NCBI GenBank assembly: GCA_033675265.1
Contig: JAUJYZ010000825.1
Coordinates: 186,001-250,000 of the forward strand
Reading direction: 5' to 3'
Source of the DNA: Actinostola sp. cb2023
Lineage: Eukaryota > Cnidaria > Anthozoa > Actiniaria > Actinostolidae
DNA: 64,000 nucleotides
In this document: positions 52,101-64,000 of the stretch, in pieces
How positions within the stretch are numbered: position 1 is the first letter of the stretch
Layout: the number at the start of each line of letters is the position of its first letter
Program-made: the position numbers and the translations under genes
Notes under the pieces: model-generated
Databases searched by the model: none
What the model saw: only the letters and a program-made list of their open reading frames with translations
What the model was told of the DNA's origin: nothing

Positions 52101-54969
52101 GCCGCCATCTTGACCATGGACAGGACGTACAAATAGGACTACCTATACCAGGTCTAGATTGTAATAATATAACTCAACCAGCCGCCATCTTGAACATGGA
52201 CAGGACGTACAAAAAGGACTACATACCTTGACACCAGGTCTAGATTGTAATAATATAACTCAAGCAGCCGCCATCTTGACCATGGACAGGACGTACAAAA
52301 AGGACTACCTTGACACCAGGTCTAGATTGTAATAATATAACTCAAGCAGCCGCCATCTTGACCATGGACAGGACGTACAAAAAGGACTACCTTGATACCA
52401 GGTCTAGATTGTAATAATATAACTCAACCAGCCTCCATCTTGAACATGGACAGGACGTACAAAAAGGACTACCTTGATACCAGGTCTAGATTGTAATAAT
52501 ATAACTCAAGCAGCCGCCATCTTGAACACGGACAGGACGTACAAATAGGACTACCTATACCAGGTCTAGATTGTAATAATATAACTCAAGCAGCCGCCAT
52601 CTTGAACATGGACAGGACGTACAAAAAGGACTACCTTGATACCAGGTCTAGATTGTAATAATATAACTCAAGCAGCCGCCATCTTGAACATGGACAGGAC
52701 GTACAAAAAGGACTACCATGATACCAGGTCTAGATTGTAATAATATAACTCAAGCAGCCGCCATCTTGACCATGGACAGGACGTACAAATAGGACTACCT
52801 ATACCAGGTCTAGATTGTAATAATATAACTCAACCAGCCGCCATCTTGAACATGGACAGGACGTACAAAAAGGACTACCTTGATACCAGGTCTAGATTGT
52901 AATAATATAACTCAAGCAGCCTCCATCTTGAACATGGACAGGACGTACAAAAAAGGACTACCTTGATACCAGGTCTAGATTGTAATAATATAACTCAAGC
53001 AGCCGCCATCTTGAACACGGACAGGACGTACAAATAGGACTACCTATACCAGGTCTAGATTGTAATAATATAACTCAACCAGCCGCCATCTTGAACATGG
53101 ACAGGACGTACAAAAAGGACTACCTTGATACCAGGTCTAGATTGTAATAATATAACTCAACCAGCCTCCATCTTGAACATGGACAGGACGTACGAAAAGG
53201 ACTACCTTGATACCAGGTCTAGATTGTAATAATATAACTCAAGCAGCCGCCATCTTGAACACGGACAGGACGTACAAAAAGGACTACCATGATACCAGGT
53301 CTAGATTGTAATAATATAACTCAAGCAGCCGCCATCTTGACCATGGACAGGACGTACAAATAGGACTACCTATACCAGGTCTAGATTGTAATAATATAAC
53401 TCAAGCAGCCGCCATCTTGAACATGGACAGGACGTACAAAAAGGACTACCTTGATACCAGGTCTAGATTGTAATAATATAACTCAAGCAGCCGCCATCTT
53501 GACCATGGACAGGACGTACAAAAAGGACTACCATGATACCAGGTCTAGATTGTAATAATATAACTCAAGCAGCCGCCATCTTGAACACGGACAGGACGTA
53601 CAAAAAGGACTACCATGATACCAGGTCTAGATTGTAATAATATAACTCAAGCAGCCGCCATCTTGACCATGGACAGGACGTACAAATAGGACTACCTATA
53701 CCAGGTCTAGATTGTAATAATATAACTCAAGCAGCCGCCATCTTGAACATGGACAGGACGTACAAAAAGGACTACCTTGATACCAGGTCTAGATTGTAAT
53801 AATATAACTCAAGCAGCCGCCATCTTGACCATGGACAGGACGTACAAAAAGGACTACCATGATACCAGGTCTAGATTGTAATAATATAACTCAAGCAGCC
53901 GCCATCTTGACCATGGACAGGACGTACAAATAGGACTACCTATACCAGGTCTAGATTGTAATAATATAACTCAACCAGCCGCCATCTTGAACATGGACAG
54001 GACGTACAAAAAGGACTACATACCTTGACACCAGGTCTAGATTGTAATAATATAACTCAAGCAGCCGCCATCTTGACCATGGACAGGACGTACAAAAAGG
54101 ACTACCTTGACACCAGGTCTAGATTGTAATAATATAACTCAAGCAGCCGCCATCTTGACCATGGACAGGACGTACAAAAAGGACTACCTTGATACCAGGT
54201 CTAGATTGTAATAATATAACTCAACCAGCCTCCATCTTGAACATGGACAGGACGTACAAAAAGGACTACCTTGATACCAGGTCTAGATTGTAATAATATA
54301 ACTCAAGCAGCCGCCATCTTGAACACGGACAGGACGTACAAATAGGACTACCTATACCAGGTCTAGATTGTAATAATATAACTCAAGCAGCCGCCATCTT
54401 GAACATGGACAGGACGTACAAAAAGGACTACCTTGATACCAGGTCTAGATTGTAATAATATAACTCAAGCAGCCGCCATCTTGAACATGGACAGGACGTA
54501 CAAAAAGGACTACCATGATACCAGGTCTAGATTGTAATAATATAACTCAAGCAGCCGCCATCTTGACCATGGACAGGACGTACAAATAGGACTACCTATA
54601 CCAGGTCTAGATTGTAATAATATAACTCAACCAGCCGCCATCTTGAACATGGACAGGACGTACAAAAAGGACTACATACCTTGACACCAGGTCTAGATTG
54701 TAATAATATAACTCAAGCAGCCGCCATCTTGACCATGGACAGGACGTACAAAAAGGACTACCTTGACACCAGGTCTAGATTGTAATAATATAACTCAAGC
54801 AGCCGCCATCTTGACCATGGACAGGACGTACAAAAAGGAATACCTTGATACCAGGTCTAGATTGTAATAATATAACTCAACCAGCCTCCATCTTGAACAT
54901 GGACAGGACGTACAAAAAGGACTACCTTGATACCAGGTCTAGATTGTAATAATATAACTCAAGCAGCCG
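49108..54969 (+). repeat. 82-bp satellite with higher-order structure, about 72 units
   Basis: Unit: gcagccgccatcttgaacat, ggacaggacgtacaaaaagg, actaccttgataccaggtct, agattgtaataatataactc, aa. Variants (accatgg, aacacgg, aaatagg with ctatacc, acatacc, cgaaaa, cctcc) recur in a fixed order. The block 51363-53156 is repeated from 53157 for about 18 units. Short ORFs only. Confidence 0.97.
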
Positions 54970-55702
54970 TATCACTAATTTTTCTTATAAAATAATAATA
55001 TTCTATGGCTTTTAGTGCCGGGTAAGACAAATTTGGCAAAAATTACATCATCCAATAATGACATATTGTAAGGTGTCATTACCACAATCTATCTTAGCCT
55101 GAATTGGTCACCTGCTCTTTCGCAAATTAAAAAAGTTTCAATTAAAACTACACTACGTGAAGTTGGCACTCTAGCTCTACAACTCATGTGGTTTTCTGAG
55201 GCAGTGCGTAGCAAAGTCTACTACCATAAAAGTCAAGCCGAGAAAATAACGTTAAATTTGTGATTATATATTAATTCTGAGCCGATTACTATCAGCTTTG
55301 TTTACATCATCTCTTTTGATACGCAAATTTATAAACGGCAGGGCAAATGAGAGATAATTATAAATGGAGTTGAAGAGAAAGTTGGAAACATTTTTGCTGC
55401 ATTTTGTACAGTAATAGTTCCAGCACCATTTTTTAAATTGTTACAGTTAAAAGTCGTATTTTTTTGTATGTGTTTTAGTTCGGACGATGGTTACCGGCTC
55501 CGAATAAAACTTCAGTCTTGCTTCTTTGAACAGTATTTGTAGTCGATTAACACAATTAATGCAAATATTCGGGTTACCCTTCATCTTTAAAGTGTATATT
55601 AAACGAACTAAACAGAAGCGAAAATTTAAAATATGGAATTGAATTCATTATATTTGGGGATTATCACATAGTAATGAGAGATACGTATATAGTTGCTATG
55701 GT
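54970..55702. other. Unannotated A/T-rich DNA after the satellite
   Basis: No ORF above 60 codons, no repeat pair and no RNA signal that I could support. Confidence 0.5.
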
Positions 55703-56018
55703 CTGACCCCAGGGGGGGTACTCAGGGGTATCAGTGACGGGGAGGTGCGAAGGCTTTTTTTGGGTTTGAAATTCGCGGCTTGGGACTTTTTTTGGGTTTT
55801 CATTTTTCTGGTGGTCTTTTTTTGATATTAAGATTTTGTCAAGGACTTTTTTTGGGGTTGATAAAAATGATATCCTATTCTCGATTTTATGCGGAGAAAA
55901 ATTGGACTGTTTTTGGGTTACGATTTTGGGCCGTTGGACTTTTTTGGGGTTAAAATGTTTGGCCTCATTCGCACCTCCCCGTCACTGATACCCCTGAGTA
56001 CCCCCCCTGGGGGTCTGA
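55703..56018. mobile_element. Foldback MITE with CCCCAGGGGGGGTACTC termini
   Basis: Left accccagggggggtactcag, right ctgagtaccccccctggggg, arms of about 48 bp, interior full of acttttttttgggtt words. gtctga is present at both flanks. Confidence 0.85.
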
Positions 56019-57074
56019 CGTGCACAAACGGTCCAAGACCTCCTCGTCATTTAATTTGTACTCTCTGATATAGGGAGTTTCTCTTATAAAAGATTTGCTT
56101 TTGATGCTTATTCTTATAGTTCTTTGAAGATATGATCTTCCAAGTGCATCAAAACTAAAATATTGGGAAAATTTTGACGAAATAATTGATCAAATTCAAA
56201 GATTTCTAACGGCTTCAAATTACTTCAATTGACATCTTCAGAATCACTGATAACATTCAACTTCACAGCTTACGTGCAAGCGTCTGGTTGTTGTGCTATT
56301 CTCTACCGCTTCCTACAGTGCTAAAAACAAAGACTGAAAACGTCCACGTACTGAGGTAAACAAAATGACGCAAAATTTTAATTCCAGAAACCATTAAAGT
56401 AATATTAATTGAAATCGTCCAATGTTCGTACCATATTTACCTTGGTTGCACTTGTATTTATTCAACTGGCGTTTTCCTTAATTTTGCAATTATTTTAAAG
56501 TAACTCAGTGCTAGCTTTCATTGTTGGCTTTTTAGTGAGGAATACACCAGACTACCAGTCGAACGTACCAAGCTTTTGAATGGAAAACATGGACTCTGAC
56601 TTATAGAACGTAAGGACATGATGTTGGTATGCTTTTAAGTTTATCAGTTATGTATATTATGTGATGTTGTGTTTTGCCTTTTCATGCGATATGTCAGTCA
56701 CTAACTGAATCATGCAGTTCAGCGAGTTGTTAGACGTTTTTTTACTGCAAACATCTTCACTTCTTCAAAGGCAACGTGATTCCAGTTTGTTAACTTTATC
56801 CGAGTAATTCAGTACACTGTGGAAACACGCAAAGATCTAGAAAGGATCAAGCTTTGAGTTGTACATGTTTCTACAGTTGAATTAGATCAGTACAGGGCGA
56901 CTTTTTCCCCCTCAGCGGAGGCTCCTAACTCAGCATAATCTCTTCACTTCTCTTTGGCTCGCTGCTTCAAACAAATCCATGCAGATATGATTTTAAGTAC
57001 ATGATGATCAGCGGCAAAATATACTTCATTTTAATTCATGATCACTATTAGTCTTGATTATATAGCTGGCACTA
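56019..57074. other. Unannotated intergenic DNA
   Basis: About 1 kb, A/T-rich, nothing recognised on either strand. Confidence 0.5.
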
Positions 57075-57083
57075 TTCAAGGTT

Positions 57084-57163
57084 TACCCTGGTTCCAGAGG
57101 CTACTATTCGTCCTTCGGACTCGACTTCGTGGACCCGACTTTCGAGACTCTGGAACCAGGGTA
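57084..57163. mobile_element. 80-bp micro-MITE
   Basis: Ends taccctggttccagag and ctctggaaccagggta. The direct repeat ttcaaggtt flanks it at 57075-57083 and 57164-57172. Confidence 0.88.
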
Positions 57164-57732
57164 TTCAAGGTTATGCCGGGTAATAGTTTTTCAGCCGAAA
57201 TAGCTATTACCTTCTCTCTATATAATCGAATTATCTGACAGCTTTATATGGCCATCCATAGATCTACTCAGTCTTTCATTGTACAGTCCATTCCATTCAT
57301 TGCTTTTCCGTCCCCCCAAGATAAGAGTCAATTCCCTTCCATTTAACTTTTGTGCTTAATCATAATACTATCAACACAGCTCATTACGGAGGTAAAAACT
57401 CGATGCAAAGAGTGAGTATTAACACCTCAATATTCACTCTCCATTTATTCATGAATCGTCACTCATGACATCTTTCGAAAAAATCTATTTTAAACGAAAA
57501 ACTCAGAGTAGCGCGAGATGGTGACAAAATTCGACACTCGAACAGACGAACATAGAATTCATTTTCGCCATTATTATTCAATGACATAATAAGCTGAACT
57601 GATATCGTCAGAATGCTGCCGAGTGAATGTTAATTCTTTAGGATTGTTGCATTGGATGAGGTATTTCACACTAAAGACATATGCCATATACCGTTACAAA
57701 ATAATCGTCAAAATACCCCTCCAAAAAGACGC

Positions 57733-59052
57733 CTTAAAACACGAAGACGCACTATAAAAGGAGTTTCAATGTGGCGGACAATGGTTGAACATGGCTGAAC
57801 AACGGGGTAAAATGATTTTCTTAATAAAATCACATTTCAACAGCAAAGTTAATGAAGAAATTATAAGTTTCCGTCTAAAACAGTTATAATAGACGAACGT
57901 GTCAATATGTTTCGTTTTCGGTAGTTATATACACCTATTTCAAAAATCGTTGTCGCAGCCGAAGCAACAGTCAACACTCCAAGACTGCAAAGGATTTGGG
58001 TAATTTTTCTTGTAATTAGTTTATTCAGTTGTGGTTATTGTAAATAGTTATCATGAATGTAGTTTTTCAGACTGTTTGGAAGCGTGTTTTTTTTATGCCT
58101 GCTCTTGTTCAACGAGTTTAGTACCCGCAACAGCCGCACGTTTGTAGTTCTAGTTTGTAGTTCTAGTTCTAGTATTTACCTTCTTAAAATAAAGTTCATT
58201 CATTCATTCATTCATTCACTTTCCTAAATATTCGGTTTGACACCCGAGCTACCACTTCAGCTTGCCATAATAACATGTCACAAACGCATGCAACCAAAAT
58301 ATGCTCTGAATGGATGAATTACGAGAAAAATTACCGAAATCCTTTGCAGTCTTGGAGTGTTGACTGTTGCTTCGGCTGCGACAACGATTTTTGAAATAGG
58401 TGTATACGATTTTCAGTCGCACCACGCCTCCACGTACGAAGGATATTTTGAATTTTGCGCGCCATGTATCACACGTACATTCAACATCTACAAATTCGAT
58501 CATGAGCCGAAATCCTCTTTGCCTGTAATAAGTATTTCCAAGCATAAAACTATGTTCGGTCATTTCTACATAAAGCGACAAGAGTATTGTTTTCATTACA
58601 GAAGTTCCGTTCGTCCTCGTTGTCGTTTGTCTTGTTGTGTATTAGAGCATTTGTACATCTCTGTACTTTTATGGTATTAAAAGGCCGGCAAGGTTTCGAA
58701 ACCTATGCTGTGAGTATATTTAATTTGCAAATGGCATGTCCATGTCTTGGCGGGGATATTAGGATAACCTACGAAAGAAACGATAAGCATAATAATACTG
58801 GATAGACCTGAGCCGTGCGACTTCAAAACGGCTAACGATTCCAGTTCAAAGTACCATATATAATTTTTACCAAAGTGAAAAGTGACAGTGAATTGTACAA
58901 CAAAAATTATCCATGTGCGTTTTTAGTACTTATTTCCACAGTTTCTTGTCTATTTGATTGATTTATAGAGCTTGCAGTTCTTGAGATCCTCTCTCTGTGA
59001 CGTCTCGGTAGATTTGATTGCTCCTTTTATAGTGCGTCTTCGTGTTTAAAAT
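57733..59052. mobile_element. Large inverted-repeat element with a retroposon inside
   Basis: Outer arms ttaaaacacgaagacgcact and agtgcgtcttcgtgtttaaa. Inner arms tgcaaaggatttgggtaatt (about 57988) and aattaccgaaatcctttgca (about 58330), continuing for about 85 bp. The centre holds a sequence ending in attcattcattc. Confidence 0.7.
58070..58220 (+). mobile_element. 3' end of a non-LTR retroposon with ATTC tail
   Basis: ttgtagttctagttctagta then ccttcttaaaataaagttc and five ATTC units. Simple-repeat tails of this kind mark the 3' ends of some LINEs and SINEs. Confidence 0.5.
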
Positions 59053-60050
59053 CTAGCCAAGCGATGTTGATCAAACTCCACAGCGGTATAAAGACATTGA
59101 TGTACTCTTTTAGCTCTGGAATTTTCATAAGGGGCCATAAGGCTTATTTTCGAGAAATTTGGGTTTGTTTTTCAAGATTTCAAGATTTTGAAAATGTCAA
59201 ATTACGGGATTTTAATTATAAAAAATGTTCATATAATTCTACAGAGTCAGCAGAAACTTCAATAAGAAAAATCGCAATAAGAATTGTGAGTGCGGCGATG
59301 AGTCGATCGGTTTTTTTTCATAAACTTGAGTTGCAAAAAGACATGGATTACCACTGGATTGATCGCGGCTCCTATCCCAAGGGAAGTGCAGTTTAGATTA
59401 ATGATAAGTCTCGGTGATAAGTGCATTGTATTCGATTATTGTCATTTATCGATTTCGATTTCTTAGATAATTATACGTACCTGAGTGGGTGCGCTTCTAA
59501 CCATGTAAAGGCCTGCAAGTTAACAAAATTATGACATATGCGGACAAATATCCGCATGTGTTTGTGTTGTATGTATGTACTGGCTATCGCTACTTCTGGA
59601 GTTCTTCACAGGAAGCTAGAATATTTATTTTTAAGTTATCTGATCAAGATGCTGTAATTCTCACATCTATTCTAAAGAAGAACACAAGGTTTGTATCAGT
59701 CATGTTTCGTGGACAGTTCCTCTGCCATCGCCAGTGTGGTTCCCATGGTTGCAAGTAGAGCTCATACGAAAGGCAAAAAATACAACGAATAATGTGAGAA
59801 TTCATTCAAATATAACTTAGTAAGATTGAAGTGTGATTTTACTTTTGCGTTTAAAGAAGGTTTCTTCTAGTGGAACATGTATAGCCTTTAGGTGGAACGC
59901 CTGGTTTATTAAACCAGTCTATCTATATCCTTTATCCTGAACTGGAATGGCGCCTCACATATCATATAACATATTTAATTTTGAACTGTTTCAGTTTTGT
60001 CGTTTATATTATTTTGTAATTATAGATCGAAGAGTTGATCTTAGTAGTTA
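59053..60050. other. Unannotated intergenic DNA
   Basis: Short ORFs at 59064-59396 (110 codons) and 59531-59758 have no motif I recognise and no splice context that supports them. Confidence 0.4.
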
Positions 60051-60051
60051 T

Positions 60052-60200
60052 AATACCATGATCACCTCGGCTTTCATTGTTCCGCGAGGGACATTTAACA
60101 TCGAACATCCCTCGCGAAAGCTCTAAGTCAAGTATCACTCCGCATGACTACTGATTCATGAGAGTCCCTCATATAACAATCATACAACTGACCACTCTGT
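60052..60200. mobile_element. Fragment of the TAATACCATG MITE family
   Basis: taataccatgatcacctcgg and gagggacatttaacatcgaa, as at 16669. Confidence 0.55.
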
Positions 60201-60672
60201 CCGACTTATGTTTAACTTGAAAGCAGGCTCTACTCCATGTTATTCAAGCATCCAACACATGTGGGATGGCTATGTCCTCGACTCTGCACATGAGCAGAGC
60301 ATATGCAAAGAGCGGAATTATTTCTTTTTTATGGAATAAAATCTTGGAACTCTTTATTTCTTGCCTTTATCCCATTGCTTATAAACGTTTGCACACCATG
60401 AAGTGTTTTTCCCCCGTATTTTCGGGCACTTTCTCGTGCTTGGTCAACTACAGCGTCTTTTACGAAGGCAAAACAACTGCCCGCTATGATTTGTGACCAA
60501 AATGACGATTAACTGATTCCTAATCTGACTAAACAATTCTCGATCATTGTTCAAATGAAACAAAGCATTCCAATGTATAAATTCTCAAGAGTGTCGTGTG
60601 AATCAACGCTCTTGGAGAAAAAGATTGTAGTTCGTACCGCTCTAAGTTAATCAAAGTGAACGGTATTACAAA

Positions 60673-60975
60673 CTAATACCATGGCTTCTTCTAGCCTCCT
60701 TTGCAGCCGTTTTTCGTTTCGGTCCCCAGATTCCCTCTCCACAAGGAGAGGGAATCTGGGTAGTAGTAGTACTACAAAGAGGGAATCTGGGGACCGAAAC
60801 GAAAAACGGCTGCAAAGGAGGCTAGGCTTCTTCGGGATATTCAGTAGTGATTAAATGTCCGTCAGCATCAGGAAGTTTAGTAAAAGTCCCTCGCCCGGAG
60901 ACTCGAGACTTCCACTAAGCTTCCCTCGGCTTCGGGGATATTTAATCACTAATATCCCTCAGTGCCATGGTATTA
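60673..60975. mobile_element. TAATACCATG-family MITE carrying a nested MITE
   Basis: Ends ctaataccatgg and ccatggtatta, with atatttaatcactaatatcc and ccctcggcttcgggg near the right end. It was split by the element at 60691-60825. Confidence 0.75.
60691..60825. mobile_element. Nested palindromic MITE with 7-bp target duplication
   Basis: Arms ctagcctcctttgcagccgt and acggctgcaaaggaggctag, extending to ggtccccagattccctct. Direct repeats gcttctt lie at 60684-60690 and 60826-60832. It has the same CTAGCCTCC terminus as 7984-8463. Confidence 0.92.
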
Positions 60976-60992
60976 CTTATAATAATTTTGTA

Positions 60993-61823
<831 letters not shown>

Positions 61824-62103
61824 TACTCGTTACCTACTGAGCTTCGTGCCATCGACAGCGTAGATACTTTAAACGTCGTTTAAAGACTTATCTTTTCAGA
61901 CAAGCTTATGATTAGTTTTTATTTTGTGTACATATTTCATTCTTAATTTTAATTTTGTATTTTAATTTGTACAGTATATATATATATATAGTTTTTTATT
62001 TTATTTTTGTAATTAGTTATAGTTATTGTAATGCGCACTTGATCATTTTATGAAAAGTGCGCAATATAAATTAATAAATTATTATTATTATTATTATTAT
62101 TAT

Positions 62104-62135
<32 letters not shown>

Positions 62136-62152
62136 ATAATAATAATAATAAG
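61824..62152 (+). mobile_element. 3' end of a LINE (CR1/L2-like) with microsatellite tail
   Basis: The first bases read LPTELRAIDSVDT, and in the next frame RLKTYLFRQAYD: the usual C-terminus of CR1/L2-type reverse transcriptase ORFs, broken by a frameshift. A long 3' UTR follows, then the hairpin gcgcacttgatc...aaaagtgcgc and an ATT tail that grades into CTA and TAA units. Confidence 0.65.
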
Positions 62153-63320
62153 CATTTGGATTCACTACGAAACAAGAAAGTAACGACATTTAAAAGCCGA
62201 TACAACAATATATAATTAACTACTAAACAAAATAAGACGAAAGAAAAACTCTGCTACCGAGCTACCATTTAATTAACGGATGGCAGATGTGATATGAAAA
62301 ACGTTAATTGGAAAACATATGACAACTAGAAGGCTTTTTTGGCAGTTCCGGAACAGGTGTTTGTTGATTTAGCAGATCATGTGATTTCGCTGCAAATAAC
62401 TATAAATTATGTGTGTCAACAAAGGAGCAAAAATAAAGCTTTCTCGGCTGATTCTCTGCTTAGACTACCTGAAGAAATGCTGTACACTTTTTTTAAATTG
62501 TCATTCAGCAGGGCCGTACACAGCACAGGGACAGGGGGGCCCCCTAGCAAGGTGAAAAAGATACCAAAAAGTACTGAGAACTGATCTATTTTATGTATTT
62601 TTTTTGCTGTTAAATACGTACTGTTTTTAACTAAAGGATCTCTAATAATTGCAATAATATTTTAATATTTTAATTTTAAAATTCATGGAACCGATTTGTC
62701 GATTCTGATCGATGAGAGCAGTACGTGTAACGTGAGCGTAACGCAGTGCAAATATCATTCCCTTGCACTGTGGCGCAAATTACAAACGGGAAGTATGAGT
62801 CGATCGACAATTTGTCCGTGACTATTACTACTAAATGGCTGCATGCAATTGCGTGTACTTTGTGATTAATTATTAACTAGTGTGTTTCAAAAGGCCCGAA
62901 TGATTTGCGTTCGTACACGCAATTCATACATGAAAAACACACATTAAGGTGTTTCTGAACAGTTAGTTTTAACAATACCCAACTTTGTAAATCTGCGTTT
63001 TTTTAATACTTTCGATCCTTTTGAAGTTTAGCGTGGTGTACATTTCACTGAGTGAAATTACCATAACCATCACCACGGCAACGCGTTGAAACATGTGGAA
63101 CGATATGTTCAGACCTCGATCGAATCTGGATGCACACAAAATGTCAAAAGGTATTTATTTTACTTCGATAACGCGGGGAGTGGTTGCCCAACTCTCCCGA
63201 GCCAGCAACTCGTGTAGAAAGCGTTCGAGGGTGAATTGCCTGATCAAACGCGACCCTTAAGATCGAGAATGGCAGTGCATGAAAGTCATTTAACGATCAG
63301 TTACCCTGAGTAACATTTAC
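62153..63320. other. Unannotated intergenic DNA
   Basis: A possible exon-like ORF at 62339-62584 (SADSLLRLPEEMLYTFFKLS) matches nothing I recognise. No other feature seen. Confidence 0.4.
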
Positions 63321-63362
63321 CTTATTACTCGGCGTGGACTGCCTGTGGCAGACGCCGAGTCA
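63321..63362. repeat. Short hairpin
   Basis: ctcggcgtggactgcc and ggcagacgccgag form a stem of about 12 bp with one mismatch. Confidence 0.5.
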
Positions 63363-63532
63363 TAAAATGGGCTTTTTCTTTGGTGTTAGAAGTGTCCCGG
63401 CCACAGGAAGAGCGATTTTCTGGTCCGTTTATAGTGGAGTAAACGACCTGAAAGCAGGTCAGGACACTGATAGATAGATTGCCATTCTACTACATATCAA
63501 AAGCTGTTGACTGAGGGACGTTACTAATATAG

Positions 63533-63600
63533 GGAATGAGGAATGGGGAATGAGGAATGGGGAATGAGGAATGGGGAATGAGGAATGGGGAATGAGGATT
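63533..63600 (+). repeat. 14-bp minisatellite, purine orientation
   Basis: ggggaatgaggaat repeated about five times. Confidence 0.9.
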
Positions 63601-63736
63601 ACTCCTTTCATGGTTGCCCAGGGGATTAGGGAGGGGGAGGATTCCCATGTCAAAAGGGCAGGGATGCTCCTCGTACCTTTTAGATGAGGCATTTTCAAAA
63701 TTTCCTATGAGCATCCCCACCCTCTTATGTATGGAA

Positions 63737-63756
63737 CCCCCCCCCCCCCCCCCCCC
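63737..63756 (+). repeat. Poly-C run (20 C)
   Basis: Homopolymer C between the two inverted minisatellites. Confidence 0.9.
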
Positions 63757-63879
63757 AATGAATTTTTAACCGATTTTTTTATGTTTCTCACGAAATATAC
63801 TCCACAAGGACTTCGTAACAGCAGTAACAGCAGCCATGATACTTTTAAAGGCAACTACCGCTGACCACTCGTCCCCAGT

Positions 63880-64000
63880 CTCCCATTCTCCATACCTCAT
63901 TCCCCATTCCTCATTCTCCATTCCTCATTCTCCATTCCCATTCTCCATTCCCCATTCCCCATTCCCCATTCTCCATTCCCCATTCCCCATCCCCATTCCC
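63880..64000 (+). repeat. Minisatellite in the opposite orientation, running off the window
   Basis: attccccattctccattcc type units, the reverse complement of the repeat at 63533-63600. The array continues beyond the edge. Confidence 0.88.

Noticed and set aside
49108..54969. CRISPR array
   Set aside because: Units are near-identical along their whole length with no variable spacers, and the context is an animal genome.
58249..58680. ORFs of 115 and 107 codons
   Set aside because: They fall on the inverted arm of the element at 57733-59052 and show no known domain.

Overview
This window is animal nuclear DNA: A/T-rich, intron-rich, full of microsatellites, minisatellites and palindromic DNA-transposon relics, with no bacterial-style operon, promoter or ribosome-binding-site structure. 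One protein-coding gene can be read with confidence. It runs on the + strand from about 282 to 37602 and is the 3' portion of an EPG5 orthologue (ectopic P-granules autophagy protein 5, a large tether for fusion of autophagosomes with late endosomes/lysosomes). I identified it by translating spliced exons and comparing them with my memory of human EPG5; no search was run. Forty-one consecutive exons keep reading phase across every junction, and a 42nd C-terminal exon is probable. They give about 1,860 codons, roughly the last 70% of a protein that is about 2,580 residues in human. The 5' part lies to the left of the window. The repeat landscape (many MITEs, a TTAA-target element, a hammerhead-ribozyme retroelement, huge intronic minisatellites) suggests a marine invertebrate such as a cnidarian or sponge, but the species cannot be fixed from this sequence alone.

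Layout. 1-37.6 kb: EPG5 exons of 47-354 bp separated by introns packed with tandem arrays. At ten splice junctions the array unit contains the junction itself: acceptor plus exon head before exons 8, 11, 12, 30 and 41, and exon tail plus donor after exons 12, 16, 23, 31 and 36. Two introns have GC-AG rather than GT-AG ends. Several introns hold MITEs: a TTAA-flanked foldback element at 7060-7762, a hAT-like element at 26754-27035, and a terminal-inverted-repeat element with a THAP-like fragment at 28521-29290.

37.7-39.1 kb: a composite retroelement with two direct copies and one inverted copy of a unit of about 506 bp. Each copy carries a complete type I hammerhead ribozyme core. The composite is inserted, with an 11-bp target duplication, into an older foldback MITE whose relative sits in an EPG5 intron.

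40-49 kb: intergenic DNA made of MITEs, a 1.6 kb transposon with inverted termini, and a 440-bp TAA microsatellite. 49.1-55.0 kb: an 82-bp satellite of about 72 units with a visible 1.8 kb higher-order duplication; most units contain a perfect match to the YY1 consensus. 55-64 kb: more foldback elements, two of them with nested or clear target duplications, an 830-bp CTA microsatellite abutting the 3' end of a LINE, and a pair of minisatellites in inverted orientation at the right edge. I found no second gene after EPG5.
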